This document shows positions 36,647 to 45,685 of a stretch of 64,000 nt of DNA, piece by piece. The notes beneath the pieces are model-generated. The model worked only from the letters and a program-made list of their open reading frames with translations, had not been told where the DNA came from and did no database searches. Origin of the DNA: G963422275 sp963422275 (GTDB lineage: Bacteria > Pseudomonadota > Alphaproteobacteria > Rhodobacterales > Rhodobacteraceae). Within the stretch, counting starts at the first letter, position 1. Each line of letters starts with the position of its first letter. The translations under genes and the position numbers were made by a program. The stretch lies in assembly GCA_963422275.1 (NCBI GenBank), contig OY729418.1, positions 3,658,001 to 3,722,000 on the forward strand. The letters are read 5' to 3'.

Positions 36647-38605
36647 TTAGGCGGTACCACGCAGGTCTGGAGGAGTGGCCTCCTGCAGGAACTCCTGCAG
36701 GAACGCATCGAGGCAGAGGTTCTTGACTTTTTTCTCTCCTAGTTGGCGTACCGCTACTGAGTGATCTTGCACCTCGCGGTCTCCGACGGCTAGTATCAGC
36801 GGAACCTTGGCGAGCGAATGTTCGCGCACCTTGAAGTTGATTTTCTCGTTCCGGAGATCAACTTCGGCACGGAAACCGGCGTTTCTGAGGAATGTCGCTA
36901 CTTCCTTAGCGTATCCATTGGCTCCGGAGACAATTGTGGCGACCACAATCTGCCGAGGCGAGAGCCAGAGCGGAAGGTTTCCAGCGTGCTCTTCTAACAT
37001 GATGCCGATAAACCGCTCGAAGCTCCCGAGGATAGCCCTGTGCAATATCACTGGCCGGTGTTTCTCTCCATCATTTCCAATGTAGGTTGCGTTAAGGCGC
37101 TCCGGCAACACAAAATCGACCTGTAGGGTTCCGCATTGCCAACTCCGTCCGATCGCGTCAGTCAGCACGAATTCGAGCTTGGGGCCGTAAAACGCGCCTT
37201 CTCCCGGGTTTAGATCGAACGGACATCCTGCAGCCTGCGCTGCCGACTGCAATGCGCTCTCTGCTTTGTCCCATATCTCGTCGGCACCGGTCCGCACCTC
37301 CGGGCGGTCCGAAAACTTTACTGCAAACTCGGGAAACCCAAGATCACGATAGATTCCCGAAAGCATCTCGATGAACAAGCTCGTTTCGCTCTCAATCTGG
37401 GCTTCTTCGCAGAAGATGTGGGCGTCATCTTGAACAAATCCGCGCACCCGCATGAGGCCATGCAACGCGCCCGACGGCTCGTACCGGCTGCAAGACCCAA
37501 ATTCGGCCAGGCGGAAGGGCAGGTCTCGGTAGCTCTTCTGACCCTTGTTGTAGATCTGTACGTGACAGGGGCAGTTCATCGGCTTTAATGCGTTAATTCG
37601 CTTCTCTGACGCTTGGTCGACGTTAACGGTCACCAAAAACATATGCTCCTGAAATTTTTCCCAGTGTCCGGATGCCTCCCACAGCGATCGGTCGACTACT
37701 TGCGGAGTGTTGACCTCAACGTATCCATAATGGCTTTGTCTCCGAGACATGTACTCGCGCAATTGCTTGTAGATTGTCCAGCCTTTCGGATGCCAAAATG
37801 CCATGCCTGGGGCCTCGTCCTGAAAGTGGAACAAACCCATTTCGACGCCAATCTTCCGATGGTCCCGCTTTTGGGCCTCTTCCAGCATCAACAGATACTT
37901 CTTGAGATCTCTGCGATTCTGGAATGCGACACCGTATATTCGCTGGAGCATCTTATTGCGGGAATCCCCGCGCCAGTATGCGCCAGCGACGTTTGCCAAC
38001 TGAAATGAGTCGGAGGGCACCTGTCCTGTATGCCGAAGATGCGGCCCGCGGCAGAGGTCTTGCCAGTGTCCGTGCCAGTACATTCGAATAGGCTGATCTT
38101 CCAGGATATCCTCTAGGAGTTCGACCTTGTAGGGCTCGTTTCGACCCTTGTAGAATTCCAAGGCTTTCTCACGGTCCCACACTTTGGTATAAATCGGATC
38201 CCGCAGGTTGATGATTTCCCTCATCTTGGCGGTAATCATGGCTAAGTCCGTGGGAGTGAACGGTTTCTGCCGGTCGAAGTCGTAATACCAGCCGTTGGCG
38301 ACTACCGGGCCAATTGTGACTTTCGTTTCCGGCCAGATTTCCTGGACGGCTCGGGCCATGATATGAGCAAGGCCGTGCCGAATGAGTTCAAGCGCGTGTT
38401 CCGTGTCTGCCATGGTGTTGATAGTGATGCTGGCATCCGAGAAGATTGGCCACTGAAGGTCCCAATGATTTCCGTCAACGATTGCCGATATCGCCCTTTT
38501 GGCTAGAGACGACGCAATGCTTTCCGAGACCTCAGCAGCCGTTACCCCGCTGGGGAAATTGCGTTTTGAACGGTCGGGAAACGTGAGAGAGATTTCGGAT
38601 TTCAT
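36647..38605 (-). CDS. thrS: Threonyl-tRNA synthetase
   Basis: A class II synthetase of 652 residues that charges tRNA-Thr. Domain order is TGS (1-60, SLTFPDRSKRNFPSG), the editing domain with RHGLAHIMA near residue 93 and WYYDF, then the catalytic core. The core zinc site is MNCPCH near residue 343, with motif 2 FRLAEFGSCSRYEPSGALHG and motif 3 HRAILGSFERF. The anticodon-binding domain starts near residue 550. The frame opens with ATG at 38605. It lies upstream of infC on the same strand. The matching tRNA-Thr(TGT) is at 48139. Confidence 0.95.
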   Translation of the reverse strand: MKSEISLTFPDRSKRNFPSGVTAAEVSESIASSLAKRAISAIVDGNHWDLQWPIFSDASITINTMADTEHALELIRHGLAHIMARAVQEIWPETKVTIGPVVANGWYYDFDRQKPFTPTDLAMITAKMREIINLRDPIYTKVWDREKALEFYKGRNEPYKVELLEDILEDQPIRMYWHGHWQDLCRGPHLRHTGQVPSDSFQLANVAGAYWRGDSRNKMLQRIYGVAFQNRRDLKKYLLMLEEAQKRDHRKIGVEMGLFHFQDEAPGMAFWHPKGWTIYKQLREYMSRRQSHYGYVEVNTPQVVDRSLWEASGHWEKFQEHMFLVTVNVDQASEKRINALKPMNCPCHVQIYNKGQKSYRDLPFRLAEFGSCSRYEPSGALHGLMRVRGFVQDDAHIFCEEAQIESETSLFIEMLSGIYRDLGFPEFAVKFSDRPEVRTGADEIWDKAESALQSAAQAAGCPFDLNPGEGAFYGPKLEFVLTDAIGRSWQCGTLQVDFVLPERLNATYIGNDGEKHRPVILHRAILGSFERFIGIMLEEHAGNLPLWLSPRQIVVATIVSGANGYAKEVATFLRNAGFRAEVDLRNEKINFKVREHSLAKVPLILAVGDREVQDHSVAVRQLGEKKVKNLCLDAFLQEFLQEATPPDLRGTA

Positions 38606-38711
38606 ATTCCGCCCTCGTCAATTTGGCGCCTACGAAACACCCGATTACGGTGAATCCAAATTCACGAAAATGGGCCGACTGTCAACCGGCTTTGACAAGA
38701 CCCCCAGAGCA

Positions 38712-38800
38712 ATCGTATCTAAAAAAAACTCCGGTTTTTCTTTCCCGCCGGCAATGCAATGTGCCTGCAAGCAACAACGCTTTTATACCGGGGTCGGAAA
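38712..38800 (+). mobile_element. ISAs1-like left-end remnant upstream of thrS
   Basis: AGAGCAATCGTATCTAAAAA followed by GGTTTTTCTTTCCCGCC and TGTGCCTGCAAGCAACA matches, with a gap, the start of the element at 2867 (AGGGCAATCGCTTCTTAAAA, GGTTTTCCTGTTCCCCCC, CGTGCCCGCAGGCAACA). It is too short to code. The rest of 38606-39178 holds no gene and must contain the thrS promoter and the promoter of the divergent hydrolase. Confidence 0.4.
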
Positions 38801-39178
38801 GGCAGGTGAAATGAAAAGGGTGTCAAGTTTCGTTTAACGACAAATATCTAAATAGAGTATAGACTCGATCGTGGACAACGACAATTTGATCTAGCGCCAA
38901 GGCACTTGTTGGTTTTCTACATTGACTCTCACGAGCCGCGGGAATGGACATTCTAGCATAATGACCTGTTACTATAGTCATATGCGGGTGCCGACTGTCA
39001 ACCGGCCAACTTCTGTGATTAACAGCGGTAAAACCAAGTAAAATTGCGTAGTTTTCGTACAACTCCACGTAATTCTTTGGGGGCAATGTAAGTGATGTGA
39101 AGCCTATGTTGCATTGAAACGATTGGGGGATCCGTATAGATTTCACCAGAGTTCAAACACTGCAGAAGTGAACAGAGC

Positions 39179-39940
39179 ATGGATCACTCAGTTTTGAAGC
39201 TGGATGATGGAAACAATCTCGCCTACCATCGAACTCCGGGCGCTGCGCCGGGAATTGTTTTTCTTGGAGGCCTTAACTCCAACATGGACGGTACAAAGGC
39301 ACTTCATTTAGAGCGTGTTTTTACGGAAAGAGGACGATTTTTCCTAAGGTTTGACTATACTGGTCATGGTAAGTCGTCCGGAGAGTACGACGAAGGTACA
39401 ATCGGCAGATGGACGTCGGACGCAGAAAACGCATTGTTGACCCTTACATCCGGCCCGCAGATTCTAGTTGGATCTTCGATGGGCGGGTGGATATCCCTGT
39501 TGCTCGCAAAACGTCACCCTAGGCGAGTTGGAGGTTTAGTCGGCATTGCGGCCGCTCCGGATTTCACTGAAAGGATTTGGAACGAAGACTTGAACAGCGA
39601 TATGCGTGAGTTGCTCCGAAGTGAGGGAAGGGTCGAGCTTCCTTCGGATTACGGCGAGGCACCGCTTGTCATCACGAGACGACTCATTGAGGAAGGGACA
39701 GACAACTTTGTGCTGAATTCCGGCCTTCAACTCCCATATCCGGCGCGTTTTTTGCATGGAACAAACGATACCGATGTACCCATACCTGTAGTACTTCGAA
39801 TTATGGAGGTCGCATCGGGGCCTGACATTCTCTTGACCATTGTCAAGGGTGCCGACCATAGGTTTTCGAGTGCAAGGTGCTTGAACATGATTGTAGACGC
39901 TATCGAGTCGCTTCCGGTTGACCGCCATTTGGCACCTTGA
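39179..39940 (+). CDS. Alpha/beta hydrolase
   Basis: A 253-residue serine hydrolase of the alpha/beta fold. The nucleophile elbow is GSSMGGW near residue 99. The oxyanion region FLGGLNSNMDGTKA (about 28-41) and the late His in KGADHRFSS (about 227) complete the usual triad, with an Asp in GTNDTDVP. The layout resembles ABHD10-type thioesterases, which remove acyl groups from proteins or lipids. The true substrate is unknown. The ATG at 39179 is the first in frame. It is a single gene followed by IS debris. Confidence 0.82.
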   Translation: MDHSVLKLDDGNNLAYHRTPGAAPGIVFLGGLNSNMDGTKALHLERVFTERGRFFLRFDYTGHGKSSGEYDEGTIGRWTSDAENALLTLTSGPQILVGSSMGGWISLLLAKRHPRRVGGLVGIAAAPDFTERIWNEDLNSDMRELLRSEGRVELPSDYGEAPLVITRRLIEEGTDNFVLNSGLQLPYPARFLHGTNDTDVPIPVVLRIMEVASGPDILLTIVKGADHRFSSARCLNMIVDAIESLPVDRHLAP

Positions 39941-40038
39941 GCCTTGGAACGATGGCACCAATGCCGCGACACTCAGAACAATCCGAATATAGTAGTCAAG
40001 AGCGCTACCAAGCTTAACGAAGCAAGCGAGGAAGTTGC

Positions 40039-40343
40039 GGAGTGGCTCTTCCTAGAAGTGTCGGTCGGTTTCTTGCGGTCCGGAAGCCCCCGATGCGCGT
40101 TTTCGGGGCGGAAAAGCCACCGCTAGCCCCGCAGGGCCGGCCGTCCGGCAGATTCCGGACAAACGGTCCCCTGTCACGGCAAGTGCAGCTGGGCAATCAT
40201 CATGTTCAAGGCTTGCAAAGGCCAATTGCTGAAGGCGCTGCATGTAGTGATCGCCCCGAAAAAAAGCTGAAGTGCAAGACAGCGAGCGCGCACCGGATGC
40301 GCAATGCCACGCCCAAAATCATGCTGTATTCAGAGGTTCCCTA
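40039..40343 (-). mobile_element. IS5-family element type 1, short relic D
   Basis: The right edge (on minus) reads AGGGAACCTCTGAATACAG, and the body keeps the 3' region with CCGGAAGC and CGCGTTTTCGGGG seen in copy A. The outer bases of the other end (CAAATCAGAG) are not preserved. At about 300 bases only termini and a small part of the transposase region remain. Confidence 0.75.
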
Positions 40344-40900
40344 ACCAATTCAATTGCTTATGCACATGGTTCCGGCGACACAAGGCATTGTGTCCGGGAT
40401 GTCGGGCGATGGAATGTTCGCATGACATTCTTGACGCGGAACCGTCCCATGAGCGAAATCCCCGCCAGCCTCGTCGTCTTCCAGCGCCGGTTCCCCGACG
40501 ACGACGCCTGCGCCCGATGGCCGAACGGCTTCCAGTGTCCCGCCTGTGCAGAAGCGGCTCGGGATCGGATCTTGTCGCAATGCCTGGATGCTCGCCGCCA
40601 AGCTTCGCCGCGCCGGGCCTCCTGCGGCTGGCCACGATCCCTTCCTGCGACGCCAAGGATCTCGGCAACTTCGCTGTGCGCAGCACCGCCGCGACCGCGA
40701 TCGTCAAGACAGACGGCTGCAGCGCGGTGCCTCGGGACAGCCACCGGTCCCAAGTCGTTGGCGACAGGCCCCCGCCCGTGAAATTCTTGCCTGGATCCAC
40801 ACCGCGCTCTGCAACCTCAATGGCTGGGCTCGGGGCGTCTGCCACGGGCTGCGCGCCAAACCTCACCCCTGCTGCATCTTGATCAAAATTGTGCCTTAAG
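40344..40900 (+). mobile_element. IS1595 (ISXO2)-like transposase, decayed
   Basis: The plus strand begins with MSEIPASLVVFQRRFPDDDA and GFQCPACAEAA (40451-40550), the N-terminal zinc-ribbon region of ISXO2-type transposases. Further on, in other frames, are VKTDGCSAVP and WIHTALCNLN-GWARGVCHGLR, which match the end of the catalytic domain. Frameshifts and internal loss make it inactive. It is distinct from the intact transposase at 42128-43123. Confidence 0.6.
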
Positions 40901-41031
40901 CTCCATTCGCAGCCCGATGCCTCTGTGTCATGTAAAAGTACGCCGAGAAGCCAATTGGCCTCATCGGCGATGTCTATCCGTCCATTCTCTCTAACATTTT
41001 CGAAACAAACGAAAATTCATATCTTTTGCGA

Positions 41032-41240
41032 GGTTGTGTACTCATTGATTTTGATCCAGAGGCGGATTCAGGCGAGGGCGATTGCGGCGAGGAAGTTTCT
41101 TGCGAGCTTGTGATGGCGGGTCGCGATGCCTCGGAAGTGCTTGAGCTTGTTGAAGAAGCGTTCGACGAGGTTGCGTTGGCGGTAGAGGTGCTCAGCCCGC
41201 CTCGCGAGCATCCGATGGCGTGGTCCGGACCCCCTTTTTT
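41032..41240 (-). mobile_element. IS427-group element copy 2, orfB part
   Basis: Inverted end AGGTTGTGTACTCAT at 41032, followed on the minus strand by orfB fragments (HAIGCSRGGLST, then the terminal region). The middle of orfB is deleted. The segment stops at 41240, inside the slippery T6/C5 run, where the IS1595-like element is inserted. The other half lies at 43642-44030. Confidence 0.8.
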
Positions 41241-41277
41241 TGGGGGGTTATATACATGAGTGACCATCATCCTGGCG

Positions 41278-41427
41278 TCAGCAGGTCTTGGGTTTGAGAT
41301 GGTCCCACTCGTCGTCGCGCTTGTTCGGCGTCGCCAGCACCGCCCGCATGATGTTCTCCGGCGTGTCCGGGATCGGCTCCGGCAGCGGCTTCTCTGCCGG
41401 CCGACCGCGCTTCGGCTTCGCGGTCAT
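41278..41427 (-). CDS. Small passenger protein, 49 residues
   Basis: This basic, proline-rich 49-residue ORF runs from MTAKPKRGRPAEKP to WDHLKPKTC, with a central IPDTPENIMRAVLATP. I recall similar PDTPEN(I/V)xRA proteins from mobile elements and phages but know no function. Its ATG overlaps the stop of the nuclease-like ORF (ATGA), which argues for translation. It ends only 38 bases from the element's outer end. A DNA-binding role is possible from the KPKRGRP start, which resembles an AT-hook, but this is inference. Confidence 0.6.
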   Translation of the reverse strand: MTAKPKRGRPAEKPLPEPIPDTPENIMRAVLATPNKRDDEWDHLKPKTC

Positions 41428-41795
41428 GGTTTTCCTCTTGGTTCAAGACCCAACATGTCGGTTATGACGGTTGGCAGAAGCTCTATCGGCGACATGGCGT
41501 CCAGCCGCTTGGTGATCTTGCAGGTGACGGCCTGTCCTTCAGCCATGCGGACAAGGCTCCCGGCATCGCCTTCGGCGACAGCGCCCTTGCGCCATATAGC
41601 GAACCGGATTTCGGACGGGCAGACGCCAATGCACAGCAAGAAGTCATATTGCCGGTCGAGACGGACATGATTGAACTGGAAAATCCCCTTCGCGCCGAGC
41701 GAGGCGGCTTTGACCTCGAAGCGCCGGGTTCCGATGCGCATGTCCGTCTTCGATGTTCGGTTGCCGTTGCCTGTCTCGAAGCCGTGTTCGCGCAA
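41424..41795 (-). CDS. PD-(D/E)XK nuclease-like passenger protein
   Basis: A 123-residue ORF starting at a TTG or GTG-type codon (LREHGFETGN). Asp18 in KTDMRIG and Glu27-Val-Lys29 in FEVKAAS have the spacing of a PD-(D/E)XK nuclease core, followed by FQFNHVRLDRQYDFLLCIGV. The first codons overlap the methylase remnant in another frame, so the true N-terminus may be lost. With the methylase it could be a relic of a restriction-modification pair. The alternative is a core-only nuclease that aids transposition. The next ORF overlaps its stop. Confidence 0.5.
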   Translation of the reverse strand: MREHGFETGNGNRTSKTDMRIGTRRFEVKAASLGAKGIFQFNHVRLDRQYDFLLCIGVCPSEIRFAIWRKGAVAEGDAGSLVRMAEGQAVTCKITKRLDAMSPIELLPTVITDMLGLEPRGKP

Positions 41796-42131
41796 ACCTC
41801 ATCCTGGCATTTAACGATGAGGACGCCCCGTTCCCGCAGGACGCGCCACGCTTCCAATCCGGCGGCGCGGCAAAGGTCCCCAGCACCGCTTCATGGTATT
41901 TGCCACCAGTCCGGTTCCGTTGTTCCGACAGTGCGCCTCGAACGGCTTGTGACCAGTGTGAGCGGTCCCTCCCGGCGAATGCATACACGGCGGATCCAGA
42001 ACAACGCAGTCGATCTTGCCGTCTTCGCAGGCGCTCCGCGCAAGGTCGTTGGTCGGAGCTCCGTTGCGGACCTTCCGTCGCGGCGAAGACGGCGCCGGGT
42101 CCACTGCGCCATGCCCGAGAATGGCTGTCAT
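41796..42131 (-). pseudogene. DNA N-methyltransferase remnant
   Basis: The frame starts with an ATG that overlaps the transposase stop (ATGA) and reads to CVVLDPPCMHSPGGTAHTGH. This is the motif IV region of an N6-adenine/N4-cytosine methylase, but DPPY is DPPC here. A frameshift before GGKYHEAVL and a second before LEAWRVLRERGVLIVKCQDE split the rest over three frames. The C-terminal AdoMet-binding motif is absent. It is therefore a truncated, probably dead methylase gene. Confidence 0.65.
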
Positions 42132-43123
42132 GCGCCGGGCCTTGCGCCGGAGGGAAAGCCGTTGTCTGCGATGAGGTCTTTGTAGCGCAGGCGCTTCCCG
42201 GCCATGCTGATGACGACGGACTGCATCATGTCCAGCGTGTCGCGCGGGCGGATGCTGTGCCGCCCGGCGAACTCCCGAACATGGCGGTCCAGATGCTTCT
42301 CGGAGAACTTGTGGAAGGTCCCCTGACAGCCGCGCTTCAGGAGGCTCCAGAACGATTCCATCCCGTTGCAATGCGCCTGTCCCCGGACGAACTCGCCGAC
42401 GCCATGATTGACCGCCTCATGGACATATTCGGGCATCCCGCGATAGGCGGACGCCTCATCGGTGCAGAGCGTCGCGCCGGGCGCGGCATGGTCCCGGACG
42501 AAGCCCTGTAGCGCGCTGGCGTCGGTCTGGGAGACGCGCTGCGCCGAGACCCGGTTGCTGGCCCGGTCCTTGACGCCCACGACGGCCGCCTTGCCGACGG
42601 TCCCGCGCCCGGCGCCGGCTTCCGCCAGCTCCTTGCGCTTGGCGTTGCTCATATTCTTCCGCTTGCCGCCGATATGGGTCTCGTCGGTCTCCACTGGACC
42701 GGAGAACAGTCCGCCAGCGCCGTCCCATGACTCGCGGATGCGGTGTGCCAGATGCCAAGCGGTTTTCTGCGTCACGCCCAGGTCCCGGTGCAGCTTCATG
42801 CTGGCCGAACCCTTGAGGCAGGTGTTCAGCAGATACACGGCCAGCACCCAGATTTGCAGGTCCAGCTTGCTCGACTGCATCGGCGTCCCGGTGCGGACCG
42901 AGAACCACTTCCGGCAGGCGCGACAGCGATGCGTCATCGTCTTGTGCGCTACCGGGTGCTGAATGCGGTCGCTCTCGCAATGCGGGCAACGCGGCCCCTC
43001 CGGCCAGCGAATGCCCTCGATCCATGCGCGGGCCGCCTCGTCATCCGGGAACATCCGGGTGATCTCGACCAGCGAAAGCCCCTTGCGACAGTGCTTGCCG
43101 GGTGCGTTGCGAGCCATGTTCAT
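42128..43123 (-). CDS. IS1595-family (ISXO2-like) transposase
   Basis: An apparently intact transposase of about 331 residues. The N-terminal zinc ribbon (CPHCESDR, then CRACRKWF near residue 60) precedes a catalytic domain with PVETDETHIGGKRKN (Asp with the typical GGKRKN), CTDEASAYRGM for the second Asp and the HCNGMESFWSLLKRG segment with Asn/Glu. I took the ATG at 43123 (MNMARNAPGK). The ATG at 43117 has better spacing from GAAGG, and the ORF extends upstream to 43321. Its stop overlaps the methylase ATG. Confidence 0.85.
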   Translation of the reverse strand: MNMARNAPGKHCRKGLSLVEITRMFPDDEAARAWIEGIRWPEGPRCPHCESDRIQHPVAHKTMTHRCRACRKWFSVRTGTPMQSSKLDLQIWVLAVYLLNTCLKGSASMKLHRDLGVTQKTAWHLAHRIRESWDGAGGLFSGPVETDETHIGGKRKNMSNAKRKELAEAGAGRGTVGKAAVVGVKDRASNRVSAQRVSQTDASALQGFVRDHAAPGATLCTDEASAYRGMPEYVHEAVNHGVGEFVRGQAHCNGMESFWSLLKRGCQGTFHKFSEKHLDRHVREFAGRHSIRPRDTLDMMQSVVISMAGKRLRYKDLIADNGFPSGARPGA

Positions 43124-43154
43124 GCCTTCTGATTGCGCAAGTACAGTGACATTT

Positions 43155-43568
43155 TCATGCGGGGATTGCAACAAGAAAATGTCGCTCATCTTCCGTTTTC
43201 GCTCTCTCCTGACTGAGGCCCTCTCGCAATCTGCCGAGGAACGCGAACCACTCGGCGAAGGACTCATCGCTACGGTCACACCTGTCTGGCGGATGCAGGT
43301 TGGCCCGGCGAAGCCGCCCAAGCATGGCGTTCACCAGATCCCTTGCATGTGACTTCATGCATTCGGGGTTCAACGTCAATGGCTCGCAAACGTTCCGAAG
43401 GGCCATATATGCCTGCTCGATGGTCCGTTTGAGAAGACGACGACGAATCCAGCGCGGCAGGATCATGGTCACGATCCCCGCCACGCAGCCGCCCAGGATG
43501 CAAAGCGCATAGCCTTGACCGAGGATGACGGTGAGCGCCTCTTGGGCGAATTGAGAGAACCAATGCAT
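43155..43568 (-). CDS. Hypothetical membrane-anchored passenger protein
   Basis: A 137-residue ORF with one strong membrane helix (ALCILGGCVAGIVTMILP, about residues 21-38), followed by a basic helical region (RWIRRRLLKRTIEQAY) and a charged C-terminal half. I do not recognise a family. It lies just inside the right end of the transposon, on the transposase strand and 31 bases before its start, so it should be transcribed with it. Confidence 0.5.
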   Translation of the reverse strand: MHWFSQFAQEALTVILGQGYALCILGGCVAGIVTMILPRWIRRRLLKRTIEQAYMALRNVCEPLTLNPECMKSHARDLVNAMLGRLRRANLHPPDRCDRSDESFAEWFAFLGRLREGLSQERAKTEDERHFLVAIPA

Positions 43569-43641
43569 CCCGCCATCATGGCCGGAGTCCCTGCGGAACC
43601 CAAGTCAGCTTGGTCACTTTGGTATATAAGCGCCCTTTTTT

Positions 43642-44030
43642 CCGCCCGCGGCGTGCTGGTGGGCGCGCACCAGCGAGGCGTCGAGGAGATGAAGAGATCC
43701 CGGCGAGCGCGCCGCCAGCGCCTCGAACAGGCGCTCCCGCACCCCTTGCCTGGCCCAGCGGTTGCAGACTGTCGTATATGGCCCGCAGCGTTCCGGAAGG
43801 TCGCGCCACGGCGTGCCGGTGCGCAGGATGTGAAAAATCCCGCCGATCGCCCGCCGGTCGTCCACCCGCGGAACGCCCCGCGGCTTGTCAGGCGGCAACG
43901 GCGAGATGATCGCCCATTCCGCATCCGTCAGATCGTGCCGGTCCTGCATCCTCAAGCTCCCGAGGTTTGGAAGATTGAATCACATCAGAGCCGGAAAGAA
44001 AGTCCCTTTTCCTTTATGAGTACACAACTT
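43642..44030 (-). mobile_element. IS427-group element copy 2, orfA part
   Basis: On the minus strand the end AAGTTGTGTACTCAT (44030) is followed by orfA from about 43951 (MQDRHDLTDAEWAIIS). It runs through HILRTGTPWRDLPERCG and LLDASLVRAHQHAAGGKK, which has the first catalytic Asp. The frame runs into the A6 slip site, where the IS1595-like element has split the copy. The partner half is at 41032-41240. Confidence 0.82.
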
Positions 44031-44183
44031 GGCCAACCATTCTCGCTGGTGATTTCGCCAAGAGGTTCTAGCAGCAGGTCGCCCTCGGCGACTCCCCCAA
44101 GTATGTCTACCGTGGCCATGGCTGAACCAGCAGGCATTTTGCAAACTAAGCTTGCCATTTGCAGGTAGATTGCCTGTGTTGCC
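44031..44183 (-). other. Possible host-gene scrap between two IS elements
   Basis: The minus strand has an open, host-like reading (IYLQMASLVCKMPAGSAMATV, part, then ILGGVAEGDLLLEPLGEIT) that runs into the IS427 end. It could be part of a gene destroyed by the insertions. I cannot name the family. Confidence 0.3.
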
Positions 44184-44185
44184 TA

Positions 44186-44958
44186 GATAGTGTCGTCATG
44201 AGTGATGTTTATCTGCATTGTCTGTCGAACTCACTTGATGTTTGTTGGAGGCGGCTCATGGGAATGGCTCATCGGCGTCATGACATTTCGGACCGGGTCT
44301 GGCTGTTGCTGGAGCCTCATCTGCCTGGCCGAGCGGGAAGTTGGGGTGGGGTGGCGCAGGACAATCGTCGGTTCATCAATGCGATCTTCCGGGTTCTGCG
44401 CACCGGCGCTCCCTGGCGCGATTTGCCGCCAGACTGTGGAGACTGGAACAACACCCATCGCCGGTTCTGTCGCTGGCGGGACAAGGGGCTCTGGGGGGCG
44501 TTGCCGGAGCGTCTGGTGGATGAGCCGGACGATGAGTGGCTGATGATTGACGCCAGTCATCTCAAGGTGCATCCCCATGCGAGCGGTGCGGTCGGTGGCA
44601 ATCAGGCGATGGGTCGCATAGAAGGGGGCTGAACACGAAGCTGCATCTGGCTGTGGACGCGCATGGGATGCCGGTGCGGGTGTTGGCGGACAAGGCCTGT
44701 GGCACGAATGCCATCCTGTCTTGTTGCGAGGAGCATGAAGTCATTCCAGCGGTTCCGCCGAAGTGCAACCGCAAGCGCCCCAGAGCGCAGATGTCGCTCT
44801 CTGCCGGCACCGGCATTTGGTGGAGAACGCCTTTCTGTGGCTCAAGCGCTGGCGTGGGATTGCCACGCGACACGCCAGGGGGAATGCCGCATCGTTTCTT
44901 GCCGCGGTGCAGATCCGGTGTCTGGCGCTCTGGGCCGGCATTTCATGACGACACTATC
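44186..44958 (+). mobile_element. IS5-family IS427-group element, second type, deleted
   Basis: Perfect 16-base inverted ends GATAGTGTCGTCATGA, flanked by TA on both sides (44184-44185 and 44959-44960). orfA starts near 44264 (MAHRRHDISDRVWLLLEPHL) and carries the first catalytic Asp in WLMIDASHLKVHPHA. orfB begins with LNTKLHLAVDAHGMPVRVL but has lost the codons up to the second Asp and reads ADKACGTN where ADRGYDTN is expected. A further frame break follows before VENAFLWLKRWRGIATR. Inactive. Confidence 0.85.
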
Positions 44959-44960
44959 TA

Positions 44961-45653
44961 AGGAATCTCTGAATACAGCCTGATTTTGGGCGTTGAATTG
45001 CGCATCTAGTGCGCGCCCGCTGTCTTGCACCATGCCTTTCTTTTGGGGGATCACAACATGCAGCGCCTTCGGCAATTGACCTTTGCGAGCCTCGAATGCG
45101 ACCGCAAGACGCGCCGCGAGATCTTTCCGGAGCGGATGGACGGCCCGATCCCCTGGGAGCGCCTGGAGGCCCGCATTGCGCCGGCGTGTCCCAAGGGCGG
45201 CGGCAAGGGGCGACAGCCGCATCCGCTGCCCGCGATGCTGCGCGTGCGCTGCGTTCAGCCGTTCTGCAACCCGAGCGACCCGGCGATGGAGGACCGGCTT
45301 GCGAGGCGGAGAGCATCCGGCGCTTTGCCGGGGCGGTGCTGAAGAAGGGCACCATCGTTGACGCAACCATCATTTCGGCACCCCCCCCCCGGGATCTGGA
45401 GAGGAACGTGCAGCGGCTTGCGCTGCTTCTGGGCTTCTCGAACCTGATGATTGCCCAACCGCACCTGTCATGACAAGGGAGAAGCGTGTCCGGAATTTGC
45501 CGGGATCGGCCCCGCGGGGGCTAAACCGGCGGCGATTCCGCCCCGAAAACGCGCATTTGCGGCTTCCGGACCGCCGAAAACCGATCGGCGCAGCCGGGAG
45601 GGGCGGTTTCCGTAACCATAACCAGAAAAACTCTCCAAATCAGAGGCTCCCTA
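44961..45653 (+). mobile_element. IS5-family element type 1, copy E
   Basis: Begins AGGAATCTCTGAATACAG directly after the TA of the preceding element and ends CAAATCAGAGGCTCCCT. The transposase ATG is at 45058. Its frame breaks at GCTTGCGAGGCGG exactly as in copies C and F. An internal deletion lies next to a C10 run (about 45381), where the ATIISAP motif jumps to the 3' end. Inactive. Confidence 0.85.
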
Positions 45654-45685
45654 GCTGCTCAGGAAATTAAACAGAAGAGGAAAGA

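Larger units (their letters stand above)
41241..43633 (-). mobile_element. IS1595-like transposon with passenger genes
   Basis: A 2393-base element inserted in IS427 copy 2. The ends are inverted: TTATATAC, three bases, AGTGACCA on both sides, preceded by G/C-rich bases. The 8-base sequence CCTTTTTT is present on both sides (41233-41240 and 43634-43641), a target duplication of the size expected for IS1595. On the minus strand it carries, in order, a membrane ORF, an intact transposase, a DNA methylase remnant, a PD-(D/E)XK-like ORF and a 49-residue ORF. The last four are joined by overlaps or near-overlaps. IS elements with passenger genes are known in this family. Confidence 0.82.

Noticed and set aside
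42128..42511. Plus-strand ORFs across the IS1595-like element (for example 41753-42511)
   Set aside because: They run antisense to the transposase and passenger genes, which show motifs and start-stop overlaps.
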